This document shows, one piece after another, positions 9,020 through 17,657 of a stretch of 64,000 nucleotides of DNA (positions are counted from its first letter, which is position 1; each line of letters begins with the position of its first letter). The DNA lies in the NCBI RefSeq assembly GCF_000421525.1, contig NZ_ATXE01000001.1, positions 496,001-560,000 on the forward strand, given 5' to 3'. Source of the stretch: Aestuariimicrobium kwangyangense DSM 21549. Its GTDB lineage: Bacteria > Actinomycetota > Actinomycetes > Propionibacteriales > Propionibacteriaceae. A model generated the notes under the pieces. The model was not told the origin of the DNA. It did no database searches and saw only the letters and a program-made list of their open reading frames with translations. The translations under genes were made by a program, and so were the position numbers.

Positions 9020-11232
9020 TGCCCCAAATCATCCTCGGACCCCAGCAGTACGCGCCCAAGAAGCAGGTGGACGGATCAGTCCGTGGCAAGGCGTACAGCT
9101 TCCTGGCCAAGCTCGCTGAAGACGACAGTCTTCCGGGGCTGCACATCGAGCCGATCGTGAACTCCATCGATCCACGAGTGCGAACCGGACGAGTCGACGA
9201 CTTCTGGCGCGCGGTGCTCTTCAAGGTCCAAGGACACGAGCAGGAGGCAATCTACGTCTACCTGGGCGTGTGGCCGCACGACGCTGCGTCAGCATTCGCC
9301 ATGCGGGCCCAACTCAAGGTCAATCCCGTCAACGGCATCGCCGAGCTACTGCTTGCCGACGAGCCTGTGGTTTTGTCGCCACCGATCCGTCCCGTCACCC
9401 CGGAGCAAACACAGCCTGTCGAACCGCTGCTCGTCCGTCTTGGTCTCACCCTCGCGGCGCTGACCGACGATCTTGGTCTTGACCACGAAGTGGCTGAGTT
9501 GGCGCTGGAGTGTCTTGAGGCCGAGGACATCGTGGAACTCGCGGCGCTCGTCACCGGCTGGCAAGGCGTCGCGCTCATCGACCTCAGCGCGGGGCGTTCC
9601 ATTGAGGCGGTGAAGGAGGCGCTGGCGATCGATGTGGCAGAGGCTCCCGCCTCGGTCGAAGACGCGGATGTCGCTCTGGCCGCAGCGCTCAGCCACCCAG
9701 CTGCTCGTCTTCAGTTCGCGTTCATCGAGGACAACGAGGAACTCCGGCGGGCCATCGAAGACGCCGACTTCGCGGCGTGGAGGGTCTTCCTTCACCCCGA
9801 GCAGCGCAAGTACGCGGAACGCTCGTGGAAGGGCTCGTTCAGACTGTCCGGCGGCGCTGGCACTGGGAAAACGGTGGTTTTGCTGCATCGGGCGAGGAAC
9901 CTGGCTCGGAAGAATCCGCAGGCTCGCATCGTGCTCACGACATACAACAAGACCCTCGCGGACTCGTTGCTCCGAGACCTGAGGGTGCTCGACCCGACGC
10001 TGACCATCGCCGACAAGCTGGGGGAGCCAGGTGTCTTGGTTCGAGGCGTCGACGCGGCTGCCCGCTCCGTCATTCAGTCAGGTTCACCGGCGCTCGACTC
10101 AGCAGTCAGCCGCGTCCTCGGTTCGCGAACCAGCCAAATCGGCAAGGTGACTGACCGAAACGCTTGGCGAGACGCCATTGACTCGGATGGTTCTGGGCTG
10201 TCGGCCAATCTCAGGAGCCCAGCTTTCTTCCAAGCCGAATACGAACTCGTCTTGCTGCCCAACCGCGTGAAGACGTTGGAGGAGTACGCCAAGGTCCGCC
10301 GGCCGGGGCGTGGCGTGCCTCTCGACCGCAATGCGCGCGCTGCTGTCTGGGCTGTCATCAACTCCTACCGACTCAGCGCAGGTATCCACGGGAGTGCCGA
10401 CTTCCCGGAAGTGGCGGCCATCGCCGCTGAGGTGCTCAACGCATCAGGCGCTCGGCCCGCAGATCACGTGCTCGTTGATGAGGGGCAGGATCTCAGTCCA
10501 ACCCAGTGGCAGTTCCTGCGTGCCTTGGCCGAAGAGGGCCCTGACGATCTCTTCAGCGCGGAGGACTCGCACCAACGCATCTACGGCAATCACGTCGTCC
10601 TCGGTCGCTGTGGCATCAAGATCGTCGGTAGGTCCCAGCGATTGCGCCTCAACTACCGCACGACGGCGCAGAATCTCCGCTACGCCGTCAGCGTGCTCAC
10701 CGGCACAGAATTCGTCGACCTCGAAGAAGGGAAGGAGGACGCGAGCGAGTACCGCTCCGCCCGTAGTGGACCCCTTCCCCGACTCATCCCGGCAGCGAAT
10801 CTCACGGACGAGCTTGACCGAGCGGCGACGGTGGTTCGCACCTGGTTGGATGAACTCAAGGAGGGCGAAGGGCCTGAGACCATTGGGCTCCTGGTGCGAA
10901 CCGAGAAGGTCGGGGAGCAGCTCGTGCGCGCTCTGGAAGAGCGCCACGTGCCGTCTCGATTCGTCTCAGAAAAGTCCGTCCCCGTCGGGAAGCCTGTCGT
11001 CATGACGATGCATCGCGCCAAAGGCATGGAGTTCGCACGTGTGCTGATCTTCGGGGTGGATTCCTCCGCGCTCCCTGCGCCTTTCACTCTCAAGGACGTG
11101 CCCGAGGCAGACAAGGCGGACATTCTCCAGCGCGAGACCTCTCTCCTCTACGTGGCAGCGACCCGGGCGCGGGACGAGTTGGTCATCACGTGGGCAGGGG
11201 ATCCCAGCACGATCCTGCCAACCATGGTCTAG
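9019..11232 (+). CDS. UvrD/Rep-type SF1 helicase with RelE-like N-terminal domain
   Basis: The protein has 737 residues, and its ATG shares a base with the upstream stop. SF1A motifs are complete: GGAGTGKT (about 278-285), VLVDEGQDLSPTQW (about 485), EDSHQRIY, LNYRTT, MTMHRAKGMEF and LYVAATRARDEL. Residues about 22-97, including LHIEPI, RTGRVDDFWRAVLF and GVWPHDAA, resemble the RelE/ParE fold found at the N-terminus of some defence-island UvrD helicases. No PD-(D/E)xK nuclease motif is visible. With the DruE-like gene it forms an apparent two-gene operon. It probably unwinds or strips DNA as a partner of the large helicase. The helicase call is firm; the RelE-like fold is inferred from pattern only. 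Confidence 0.85.
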   Translation: MPQIILGPQQYAPKKQVDGSVRGKAYSFLAKLAEDDSLPGLHIEPIVNSIDPRVRTGRVDDFWRAVLFKVQGHEQEAIYVYLGVWPHDAASAFAMRAQLKVNPVNGIAELLLADEPVVLSPPIRPVTPEQTQPVEPLLVRLGLTLAALTDDLGLDHEVAELALECLEAEDIVELAALVTGWQGVALIDLSAGRSIEAVKEALAIDVAEAPASVEDADVALAAALSHPAARLQFAFIEDNEELRRAIEDADFAAWRVFLHPEQRKYAERSWKGSFRLSGGAGTGKTVVLLHRARNLARKNPQARIVLTTYNKTLADSLLRDLRVLDPTLTIADKLGEPGVLVRGVDAAARSVIQSGSPALDSAVSRVLGSRTSQIGKVTDRNAWRDAIDSDGSGLSANLRSPAFFQAEYELVLLPNRVKTLEEYAKVRRPGRGVPLDRNARAAVWAVINSYRLSAGIHGSADFPEVAAIAAEVLNASGARPADHVLVDEGQDLSPTQWQFLRALAEEGPDDLFSAEDSHQRIYGNHVVLGRCGIKIVGRSQRLRLNYRTTAQNLRYAVSVLTGTEFVDLEEGKEDASEYRSARSGPLPRLIPAANLTDELDRAATVVRTWLDELKEGEGPETIGLLVRTEKVGEQLVRALEERHVPSRFVSEKSVPVGKPVVMTMHRAKGMEFARVLIFGVDSSALPAPFTLKDVPEADKADILQRETSLLYVAATRARDELVITWAGDPSTILPTMV

Positions 11233-11249
11233 AGCTCGTTGGGCCGCTG

Positions 11250-12146
11250 CTACTGAACCCCTCGACTCTCCCAGGCGCCGAACATCGTTCCGTCGGCCCC
11301 GATCCATTCCCTTCGTCCATTGCACGACCGCCCGAGGCAGATCGCTCCCGCCGTCGAGGGCGACCCGAACACGACGTCACGGGTGAAGACGCCGACTCCG
11401 TCGACCGCTGAGATCGAGCCCTCGGCCACCAGCCGTTCATGCTCGGCGCGATACGACGCGTAGGCCTTGATCGTGCTCGGAGCTTTTCCCGTTCCGTGCC
11501 ACGTCGCCACGCACTTGGATCCTGCCAGAACGGTGAACTCGCCATCGACTTGCTGGGCCTGGGCCTCCACGCCCAGTTTGGGTTGTCGCAGGTGGAACAC
11601 CGGCGAGACCAGCTCTTCCCTACGGGTGGGCAGGATGGTGTCCAGCTCACGAGCGCGGATCGCGTCGACACCCAGCACCGGAAGCACAATCTGCAGTTGT
11701 CCGACGAAGTAATCCATGTCGGAGCTGTGAGCTTCGGGCAGAGGCTGTGGGGGCGGGGTCGTCCCGTTCTCCAACACCACGCGACCAGCCTGTTGAGCGA
11801 GAGTGATGAGCCGCGACTCGAGGTATCTTCCGTGGGCTTTGGTGAGATTCGCGTCCTTCGAGGTCACCACGACCACGCGGCGCCAGAACTCCTTGTTGGC
11901 GTCGTGGTATCGCAGCCGAGACTTGAAGTCATCCGTTTCACCGATGTAGCAGCGCGTCCCACCGCCCTCGTCGGGGCCGAGCAGAAGGTACACGCATGTA
12001 CCGGCGAGCTCGGTGCGTGCGACCAAGGTGCTCATCTCGGAACGCGGCGCGCTCAGAACTTGCCCCGTCCAGTTCAGGATTTCCGCAGTGGTCAGACCAC
12101 CAGGAGTTCCATCCACGAGGAACAGTTCAATGTGCTTGCCCGCCAT
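11250..12146 (-). CDS. GIY-YIG nuclease family protein with C-terminal DUF4357
   Basis: The protein has 298 residues from ATG 12146. The GIY-YIG core appears as CVYLLLG (51-57) and CYIGETDD (66-73), followed by Arg in SRLRYHD (76-82) and the probable metal-binding Glu in GRYLESRLI (E110). The C-terminal quarter (IKAYASYRAEHERL, FTRDVVFGSPSTAG) matches DUF4357, often paired with this nuclease type. It is convergent with the UvrD gene (17 bp apart) and divergent from the helicase-sigma gene (186 bp apart). It may be an effector nuclease of the island or an independent passenger. The start with Met-Ala-Gly-Lys was chosen because the upstream extension is low-complexity and overlaps the intergenic promoter space. 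Confidence 0.8.
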   Translation of the reverse strand: MAGKHIELFLVDGTPGGLTTAEILNWTGQVLSAPRSEMSTLVARTELAGTCVYLLLGPDEGGGTRCYIGETDDFKSRLRYHDANKEFWRRVVVVTSKDANLTKAHGRYLESRLITLAQQAGRVVLENGTTPPPQPLPEAHSSDMDYFVGQLQIVLPVLGVDAIRARELDTILPTRREELVSPVFHLRQPKLGVEAQAQQVDGEFTVLAGSKCVATWHGTGKAPSTIKAYASYRAEHERLVAEGSISAVDGVGVFTRDVVFGSPSTAGAICLGRSCNGRREWIGADGTMFGAWESRGVQ

Positions 12147-12332
12147 GGCTGCATTGTGTCGTGAACCTCCGACACTACGGGCGGTCAGGGGTGACTCTGG
12201 GGCGGGCCACCGTCGTGGCTGTCGGTCCGACACTGTCGACGGACAACGTTTCCCGCGACGTCGCAGAAATGTCAGAGGCTTACTCCATTATCGATCCAAG
12301 GGCACTGGAGCCCAGCGGACTGAGGGGGACAC

Positions 12333-15062
12333 ATGAGAATCGTCGACGAGCGTGACCAGTCGTTCGAGTCCGTCACTCGGTCGCTGCCCGCGCTCTCGCT
12401 CTATCGCTGGCAGGAAGAGGCGCTGAGCGAGTGGCGGCAGGCCTGGCACCGAGGAGTCGTGCAGGCCGTCACGGGGGCTGGCAAGACGCGAGTCGGTCTG
12501 GCCGCCATCGAGCTCGCCCATCAGCGTGGCCGTCAAGCGGTGGTGCTGGTGCCGTCGTTGGCCCTCGCGAAACAGTGGGTCGTCAATCTCCGGACGCACC
12601 TCCCTCAGATGAAGGTGAGGACTGATCTGAACTCGTCGGTCCCTTGGGATGTCACCGTCACCACGGTGCAGTCGGCCATGAATCGTGCGTCGCTCACCGC
12701 TGTGGGTGGCCTGCTCGTCGCGGACGAGTGTCACCGCTACGGCGCAGAGAGCTTCGCGTTGGCTCTCAGCCCCGCATACACCTGGCGCCTTGGGCTCAGC
12801 GCCACCTTCCAACGCAATGATCTGGGCGATGAAGTACTTCGGGACTACTTCGCAGGCGTGTGCTTCGACTTGGGGTACCAACGAGCAACAGCCGACAGGC
12901 TCATTTCTCCGTTCAAGGTGGCCTTCGCTTCTGTTCCGCTCAGTTCGAAGGAACGGACAAGGTACGTCGAAGTCGATGCCGAACTGAAGCACCTTCGTCA
13001 GGTGTTGGTGCAGCGTTTCGAGGTGGTGAGTGATCCGGTGGGCGAGTTCCTCAAAGGGGTCTCCGCCCTCGCAGAAGACCGGGACCCGTCGTCAGGTGGC
13101 GGGGTGGCCCGGCGCTACATGGCTCGCTTCTCCGAGCGGAAGTCGTTGCTCGCCGAGACCCAGATGAAGTACATGGCGCTCGCCGGTGTCTCACCCGCCG
13201 TGCACGGTGCTGCGGGGACGATTGTCTTCACCCACACCCAGAAGTCGGCCGAGGAGGCCGCAGAGGTTCTTGGGTCCACGGGATGCTCTGCGGCCGCGGT
13301 GCATGCCGAGCATCCCATCGACGAGCGAGAGTCCCGGGTCGAGATGCTCAGGACGGGTGAAATCACTGCCCTCACAGCTCCGCGGGTGCTCGATGAAGGC
13401 ATCGATGTACCCGACGCCGACCTCGGCATCATCCTTGCCTCCAACCGCAGCCGTCGCCAGATGATCCAGCGCCTCGGACGAGTGCTGCGACGCCGCGATC
13501 AGAAGCTCGCCCGGTTCCTCATCCTCTATGCGGAGGGAACGGTCGAAGATCCCTTCGCGTCCGGAGCCATCCCAGACTTCTACGACGAATGTCTGCCCTT
13601 CGCCGTGGCCGAGCGCCGCTTCGATCTTGGAGCGAACCAGTTGCCGCAGCTGCTGGAGTTCTTGGGTGTCAGTGCGGACGCCACGAGCGCGCGGGTCGGC
13701 AACGAGATTGTCGAGGCGAGTGGGGAACGTGCCTCCGGGCCCGCTGCGGACGAGGACGCGCGGCTGGCAGAGACAGAACCGGTCGCGGTGATTCAACCAA
13801 CTCCCGAGGTTGTCACCCCGTTCTCCCGGTTCCTGCTTGCTCCTCCAGCGATGTTCGCTCGCTGCACCGCCGACGTGATCCACGACTACCTGCACACCTT
13901 GAGGCAGTACCCGCTTCTGTCAGCCGAGGAAGAGGTGCATCTGTCCAAGGCCATCGAGGTGGGGCTCTATGCGCGGCATCTGCTCGAGACAGGGGGCTCA
14001 TCCCATATCGAGGTCACGCTCGAACAACTTTGGCGCGAGGGTGAGTTGGCCTTCCAGTGGATGGTGGTGTCGAACCTCCGGCTGGTGGTGAACATAACCA
14101 AGGGGTACGTGGGGCAGGGCCTCGACTTCGAAGACCTCATCCAGGCTGGCACTGAGGGACTCGTCCGGGCTGTCCACAAGTTCGACTTCACCCGAGGACT
14201 CAAGTTCTCCACCTATGCGACCTGGTGGATCAAGCAGTCGGTGACCCGGACTCTCGCGGACGAGGGAAGGCTCGTCCGGCTGCCCGTCCACTTCGTCGAG
14301 AAGCTCCGACCTGTGGACGGGCTGCGACGGCGGAACGACCAGACCTGGGCGCAGTTCCTTCTTGCCCATCCCGAGGGGCTTACTGACCTTGAGGTCAGCG
14401 GTCAGGATTTGAGGCGCATGGCGACTCTGTCTCGATCCTGGTTGAGTACGGAGTGGTTGACGGAAGAGGTTGCCGACTCGTGGGTTGCTTCCCCAGTGGG
14501 AGGGGCGGATGGGGATTCCGCGATTGAGGCCTGCGTCGACATCGTTGCGAATCATGCTCAGGTGCACCAGATCTTGGCCGAGCTCACCGAGACCTTCCCC
14601 GTGGGTGTGTTCGTGCTGAAGGCCCGTCATGGCCTGCTGACAGGGGAACCCGAGACCTTGGACACGATCGGCCGGATGCGCGGCGTCACCCGTGAGCGAA
14701 TTCGGCAGATCGAGAAGCAGGCGCTGGAGCTCTTGACCCATCACCGGGTCGTACCTGCGACCCCACCCGAGCAGAAGTCGTCGGCGAAGCAGAAGGCGAA
14801 GGGGAAGATCAAGGCGACCGTCAACAAGGGGGCGGCCACAAGGGGGAAGTCCATCCCAGTCGTCCGGCCAGCGGCACTTTCGAAGAGCGTCCCCACGCCC
14901 CAAAGAGAACGTCGGCCCGGCTTGCTCTCGGCCAAGTTCCAGAAGCAGCTCGCCCTGAACAGCCAGGGCCCGGCGGCCCCGCGCCGTGCGCTGCACACAT
15001 CGGCTTCAGAGGCGTGGCCGACAGTCGGAGCGGCGCCCCGACGTGCACTCCTGGAGCCTTGA
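12333..15062 (+). CDS. SF2 (SSL2/XPB-like) helicase fused to a sigma-70 factor
   Basis: The protein has 909 residues. The N-terminal half is an SF2 helicase: LYRWQEEALSEW (23-34), Walker A TGAGKT (47-52), DECH (131-134), SATFQRND (about 155), VLDEGIDVPDADL (about 351) and QRLGRVLRR (about 378-386). After a linker (about 455-490), residues about 489-800 form a sigma-70 factor. Region 1.2 is DVIHDYLHTLRQYPLLSAEE, and region 2 includes NLRLVVNITKGYVGQGLDF and FSTYATWWIKQSVTRTLAD. Region 4.2 is GVTRERIRQIEKQALELL. The Gln and Thr of region 2.4 and the RERIRQIE helix of region 4.2 are kept, so canonical -10 and -35 recognition is expected. The tail (about 810-909) is Lys/Arg/Pro-rich. The start is preceded by GAGGGGG. 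One continuous frame crosses the junction. It probably couples DNA translocation or opening to RNA polymerase recruitment; no function is known to me. Confidence 0.9.
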   Translation: MRIVDERDQSFESVTRSLPALSLYRWQEEALSEWRQAWHRGVVQAVTGAGKTRVGLAAIELAHQRGRQAVVLVPSLALAKQWVVNLRTHLPQMKVRTDLNSSVPWDVTVTTVQSAMNRASLTAVGGLLVADECHRYGAESFALALSPAYTWRLGLSATFQRNDLGDEVLRDYFAGVCFDLGYQRATADRLISPFKVAFASVPLSSKERTRYVEVDAELKHLRQVLVQRFEVVSDPVGEFLKGVSALAEDRDPSSGGGVARRYMARFSERKSLLAETQMKYMALAGVSPAVHGAAGTIVFTHTQKSAEEAAEVLGSTGCSAAAVHAEHPIDERESRVEMLRTGEITALTAPRVLDEGIDVPDADLGIILASNRSRRQMIQRLGRVLRRRDQKLARFLILYAEGTVEDPFASGAIPDFYDECLPFAVAERRFDLGANQLPQLLEFLGVSADATSARVGNEIVEASGERASGPAADEDARLAETEPVAVIQPTPEVVTPFSRFLLAPPAMFARCTADVIHDYLHTLRQYPLLSAEEEVHLSKAIEVGLYARHLLETGGSSHIEVTLEQLWREGELAFQWMVVSNLRLVVNITKGYVGQGLDFEDLIQAGTEGLVRAVHKFDFTRGLKFSTYATWWIKQSVTRTLADEGRLVRLPVHFVEKLRPVDGLRRRNDQTWAQFLLAHPEGLTDLEVSGQDLRRMATLSRSWLSTEWLTEEVADSWVASPVGGADGDSAIEACVDIVANHAQVHQILAELTETFPVGVFVLKARHGLLTGEPETLDTIGRMRGVTRERIRQIEKQALELLTHHRVVPATPPEQKSSAKQKAKGKIKATVNKGAATRGKSIPVVRPAALSKSVPTPQRERRPGLLSAKFQKQLALNSQGPAAPRRALHTSASEAWPTVGAAPRRALLEP

Positions 15063-15103
15063 TGTCACGGAATGCCGACCAGCTCGTCGGCAACGTCGAA
15101 CCG

Positions 15104-15114
15104 TCGTGACACGA
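15104..15114. promoter_or_regulatory. Small inverted repeat before the DUF262 gene
   Basis: TCGTG-A-CACGA is a perfect 5-bp inverted repeat in the 86-bp gap between the helicase-sigma gene and the DUF262 gene. It could be an operator. The gap shows no recognisable -35/-10 pair, but a good Shine-Dalgarno (GGAGAGAAGG) precedes the ATG at 15149. Short repeats like this also arise by chance. Confidence 0.2.
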
Positions 15115-15148
15115 TCAAGCCCACGCATCACCGGAGAGAAGGCAGCAC

Positions 15149-17005
15149 ATGCCCGGAGGCTACGAGAAGGCCATCACGATCGAGTCGGCGATGAGGAGCA
15201 TCGCCGAGCGGCGCTACCTGCTGCCGTCCATCCAGCGCAAGTTCACCTGGGACATGGATCAGGTGTGTCGCCTCTTCGACTCGATCATGCGGCACTACCC
15301 GATCAACAGTTTGATGCTCTGGAAGGTCGATGCCGCTGAAATTCGCACGGGGTTTCGGTTCTACGAGTTCCTGACCAAGTACGCCGAACGCTATGCCGAG
15401 AACAATCCGGACTTCGACACCAAGGGACACGGTGAGTTCTTTGCAGTCATCGACGGTCAGCAGAGGCTGACGTCGCTGTATATCGGCCTGAAGGGCACCT
15501 ATGCAGTGAAAAGGCCGCGCGCCTGGTGGCCCAAGGCGTATGACCCCGCCATCCTGCCGCCGCGGACGCTGCATCTGAACCTCGCCAAGCCTCTCGATCC
15601 GGAGCAGAACGACGACCAGCTCACCTTTGAGTTCCAGTTCCTCACCGTCGATGCGCTGGCGAAGAAGCCGAAGGACTCTGAGAATCTCTGGTTCGAAGTG
15701 GGTGAGATCCTCCAGTTCCCGGCGGTGGAGACGGACGATGAGATCCTCGACCACGTCATGGAGTACCTCGATCGAGCAGGCCACGGCACCAACAGCTTCG
15801 CCAGGAAGACGCTCCTGCGCCTCTATTTCGCCATTCGTCGGGAAGCAACGCTGAACTACTTCGTCGAGGAGAGTCAGGACATCGGAAGAGTCCTCGACAT
15901 CTTCATCAGGACCAACGAGGGTGGCACCCCCCTACGCTTCTCCGATCTGCTCATGTCGATCATGTCGGCCAACTGGGAAGACGCACGTGACCGGGTGGAC
16001 GAAGTGGTCAATCTCGTCCGCGTGGAGTTCGGTTTCTCCATCGACCGTGACCTCATCATGAAGGCAGCAGTCATGATCACCGACGCTGACGTCCACTTCC
16101 AGGCGCGGAACTTCGACGCTGGCAATGTTGACAGGATCAAGGGCTCCTGGGATGACATCCGCGACGCTGTCGTGGCGACGTTCAGGCTGATCGCGTCGTT
16201 CGGCCTCAACGACGCATCCCTCCGATCGAAGAACGCCGTCTTGCCCATCGCCTACTACCTCTTCCACAAGGGACGAGACAGCACGACCGGGGCCCGTGGC
16301 CGTTTCGGGACGATCAACACCCCAACCGCGCACCGCGGGGATCGCATGACGATCCGTACGTGGCTGATGATGTCGCTGCTCCGAGGCGTATTTGGACGAT
16401 CTGCGGACTCACTGCTCATCGGACTGCGGAGGATCATTCGCGACAACATCAACGATCCAGAGGGGTTCCCGCTCGACCAAATCGTTGCCGAGTATCTGGG
16501 TCGCCCGCGCGACCTGACTTTCGACGATGGCTTCGTCGATCGGCTGCTAACCACGCAGAAGGACGACCCGACCTGCTACTCGATCCTCGCCCTGCTCCAG
16601 CCGGATGTCGACATACAGCAGCAGCTCCATGCCGATCACCTTCACCCGGCAGCTGACTTTCGGGCCGAGCGCCTGGACAAGCGCAGCTTCCTTGAGGGCG
16701 ACTTGGAACTGCGGGCCTTCTACGAGAACCGATCCAACTGGAACGGAATCTGCAACCTGTGGCTGCTCACGGAGAACGAAAACACCTCGAAGCAGGACAA
16801 GCCGCTCCAGGACTGGCTTGAGCCACGTCTGGGCAGGACCACTCTCGATCCATTGATCCCGCCCGGCGCAAGCCTCGATTTCGCCGACTTCAAGGACTTC
16901 GTCGAGAGACGTCGGGCGCTCCTGAAGCGCAAGCTCCAAGCTCTCGTCGGCGACGAGGTCGTCGGAGTGGCAGCGGCTCGACCTGATCTCGGGGACGAAG
17001 ACTGA
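15149..17005 (+). CDS. DUF262/DUF1524 protein (GmrSD/SspE-like nuclease)
   Basis: The protein has 618 residues. The DUF262 signatures are LPSIQRKFTWD (25-35) and VIDGQQRLTSLY (100-111); the DGQQR pocket is the nucleotide-hydrolysing ParB/Srx-like site in characterised relatives. Near the C-terminus, ADHLHP (about 494-499) and NLWLLTENENTSKQDKP (about 535-551) match the HNH-type DUF1524 nuclease domain. This domain pair occurs in modification-dependent restriction enzymes (GmrSD, BrxU) and in SspE of phosphorothioate systems. It lies 86 bp behind the helicase-sigma gene on the same strand and is the obvious candidate for co-transcription with it or control by it. It is followed by a hairpin at 17043. 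Confidence 0.85.
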   Translation: MPGGYEKAITIESAMRSIAERRYLLPSIQRKFTWDMDQVCRLFDSIMRHYPINSLMLWKVDAAEIRTGFRFYEFLTKYAERYAENNPDFDTKGHGEFFAVIDGQQRLTSLYIGLKGTYAVKRPRAWWPKAYDPAILPPRTLHLNLAKPLDPEQNDDQLTFEFQFLTVDALAKKPKDSENLWFEVGEILQFPAVETDDEILDHVMEYLDRAGHGTNSFARKTLLRLYFAIRREATLNYFVEESQDIGRVLDIFIRTNEGGTPLRFSDLLMSIMSANWEDARDRVDEVVNLVRVEFGFSIDRDLIMKAAVMITDADVHFQARNFDAGNVDRIKGSWDDIRDAVVATFRLIASFGLNDASLRSKNAVLPIAYYLFHKGRDSTTGARGRFGTINTPTAHRGDRMTIRTWLMMSLLRGVFGRSADSLLIGLRRIIRDNINDPEGFPLDQIVAEYLGRPRDLTFDDGFVDRLLTTQKDDPTCYSILALLQPDVDIQQQLHADHLHPAADFRAERLDKRSFLEGDLELRAFYENRSNWNGICNLWLLTENENTSKQDKPLQDWLEPRLGRTTLDPLIPPGASLDFADFKDFVERRRALLKRKLQALVGDEVVGVAAARPDLGDED

Positions 17006-17042
17006 GAGACAACTGTCAGAGTCCCTGCTGCTGAAGATCACG

Positions 17043-17063
17043 TCCGAGGGCGACTCCCTCGGA
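17043..17063 (+). terminator. Hairpin after the DUF262 gene
   Basis: TCCGAGGG and CCCTCGGA form a perfect 8-bp stem with loop CGACT, followed by TTG, 37 bases after the DUF262 stop. There is no long T-run, as is usual in high-GC genomes. Confidence 0.45.
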
Positions 17064-17138
17064 TTGTCCCGATCAGGTGAGGGCCAGATCAGATCGCATC
17101 ATCGAACGGTCACAGGGTTCGAAGCATTTCTCGCGCTA

Positions 17139-17435
17139 TCACACCGCCACCAGCACTGCCACCTTGGCCAGCTCGTCCGCGCGGAGTTCTCGTGCCACCT
17201 CGAGGTCGTAGTCGGTCTGGATGTTGATCCAGAAGCGTTCGTCGACGCCGAGGGCTGTGGACAGACGCAACGCGGTGTCGATGGTGATGGCCCGCTTGCC
17301 TCGCACGATCTCGCTGATGCGGGTCTGCGGGAGACCCGTGGCCTGTGCCAGACGGTACTGCGAGATGCCGAGCGGCTCCAGGAACTCGGTCAGCAGGATC
17401 TCGCCGGGAGTGATGGGGTCGTGTGCCTTGGTCAT
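17139..17435 (-). CDS. higA: HigA-family antitoxin (XRE-type HTH)
   Basis: The protein has 98 residues from ATG 17435, preceded by GAGAGGAGACCCACC, a strong Shine-Dalgarno. The N-terminal ITPGEILLTEFLEPLGISQ and the HTH (YRLAQATGLPQTRISEIVRG), followed by RFWINIQTDYDLEVAR, are typical of HigA antitoxins of HigBA modules. It should bind the operator of its own promoter and normally neutralise the HigB ribonuclease. Here HigB is gone except for a 5' fragment just upstream, so the antitoxin is an orphan. Its frame is open back through that fragment to GTG 17576, so an N-terminally extended product of 145 residues is possible. Confidence 0.85.
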   Translation of the reverse strand: MTKAHDPITPGEILLTEFLEPLGISQYRLAQATGLPQTRISEIVRGKRAITIDTALRLSTALGVDERFWINIQTDYDLEVARELRADELAKVAVLVAV

Positions 17436-17495
17436 GGTGGGTCTCCTCTCAGTGGTGATCGGTGATCTCGTCATCGTCTGCTCCGTTGTCGGTCC

Positions 17496-17576
17496 ATGCA
17501 GTTCGGGTCCAAGGGATCGAACACGCTCGCGGTGCCAGACCTTCTCGGTGTCGATGTTCTTGAAGGACCGGATCAC
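17496..17576 (-). pseudogene. higB: HigB toxin 5' remnant
   Basis: The first 27 codons from GTG 17576 read MIRSFKNIDTEKVWHRERV and on to GPELH, the usual opening of HigB toxins. About 65 further residues expected in the family (the RNase core) are absent. The sequence runs instead straight into the leader of higA, consistent with an internal deletion. The remnant stays in frame with higA. Confidence 0.75.
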
Positions 17577-17582
17577 CCTGCC

Positions 17583-17611
17583 ATGCTAACGCGCAACGAT
17601 ACTAACGGCAA
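17583..17611 (-). promoter_or_regulatory. Promoter of the higB remnant/higA
   Basis: On the minus strand TTGCCG-N17-TAGCAT ends 6 bases before GTG 17576, giving a near-consensus sigma-70 promoter and a leaderless transcript. The promoter is intact although the toxin is deleted. Confidence 0.65.
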
Positions 17612-17657
17612 GCGTGACTACTGGGGTGGTCGCAGGCGTCGTCCAACTCCGGGTCGC

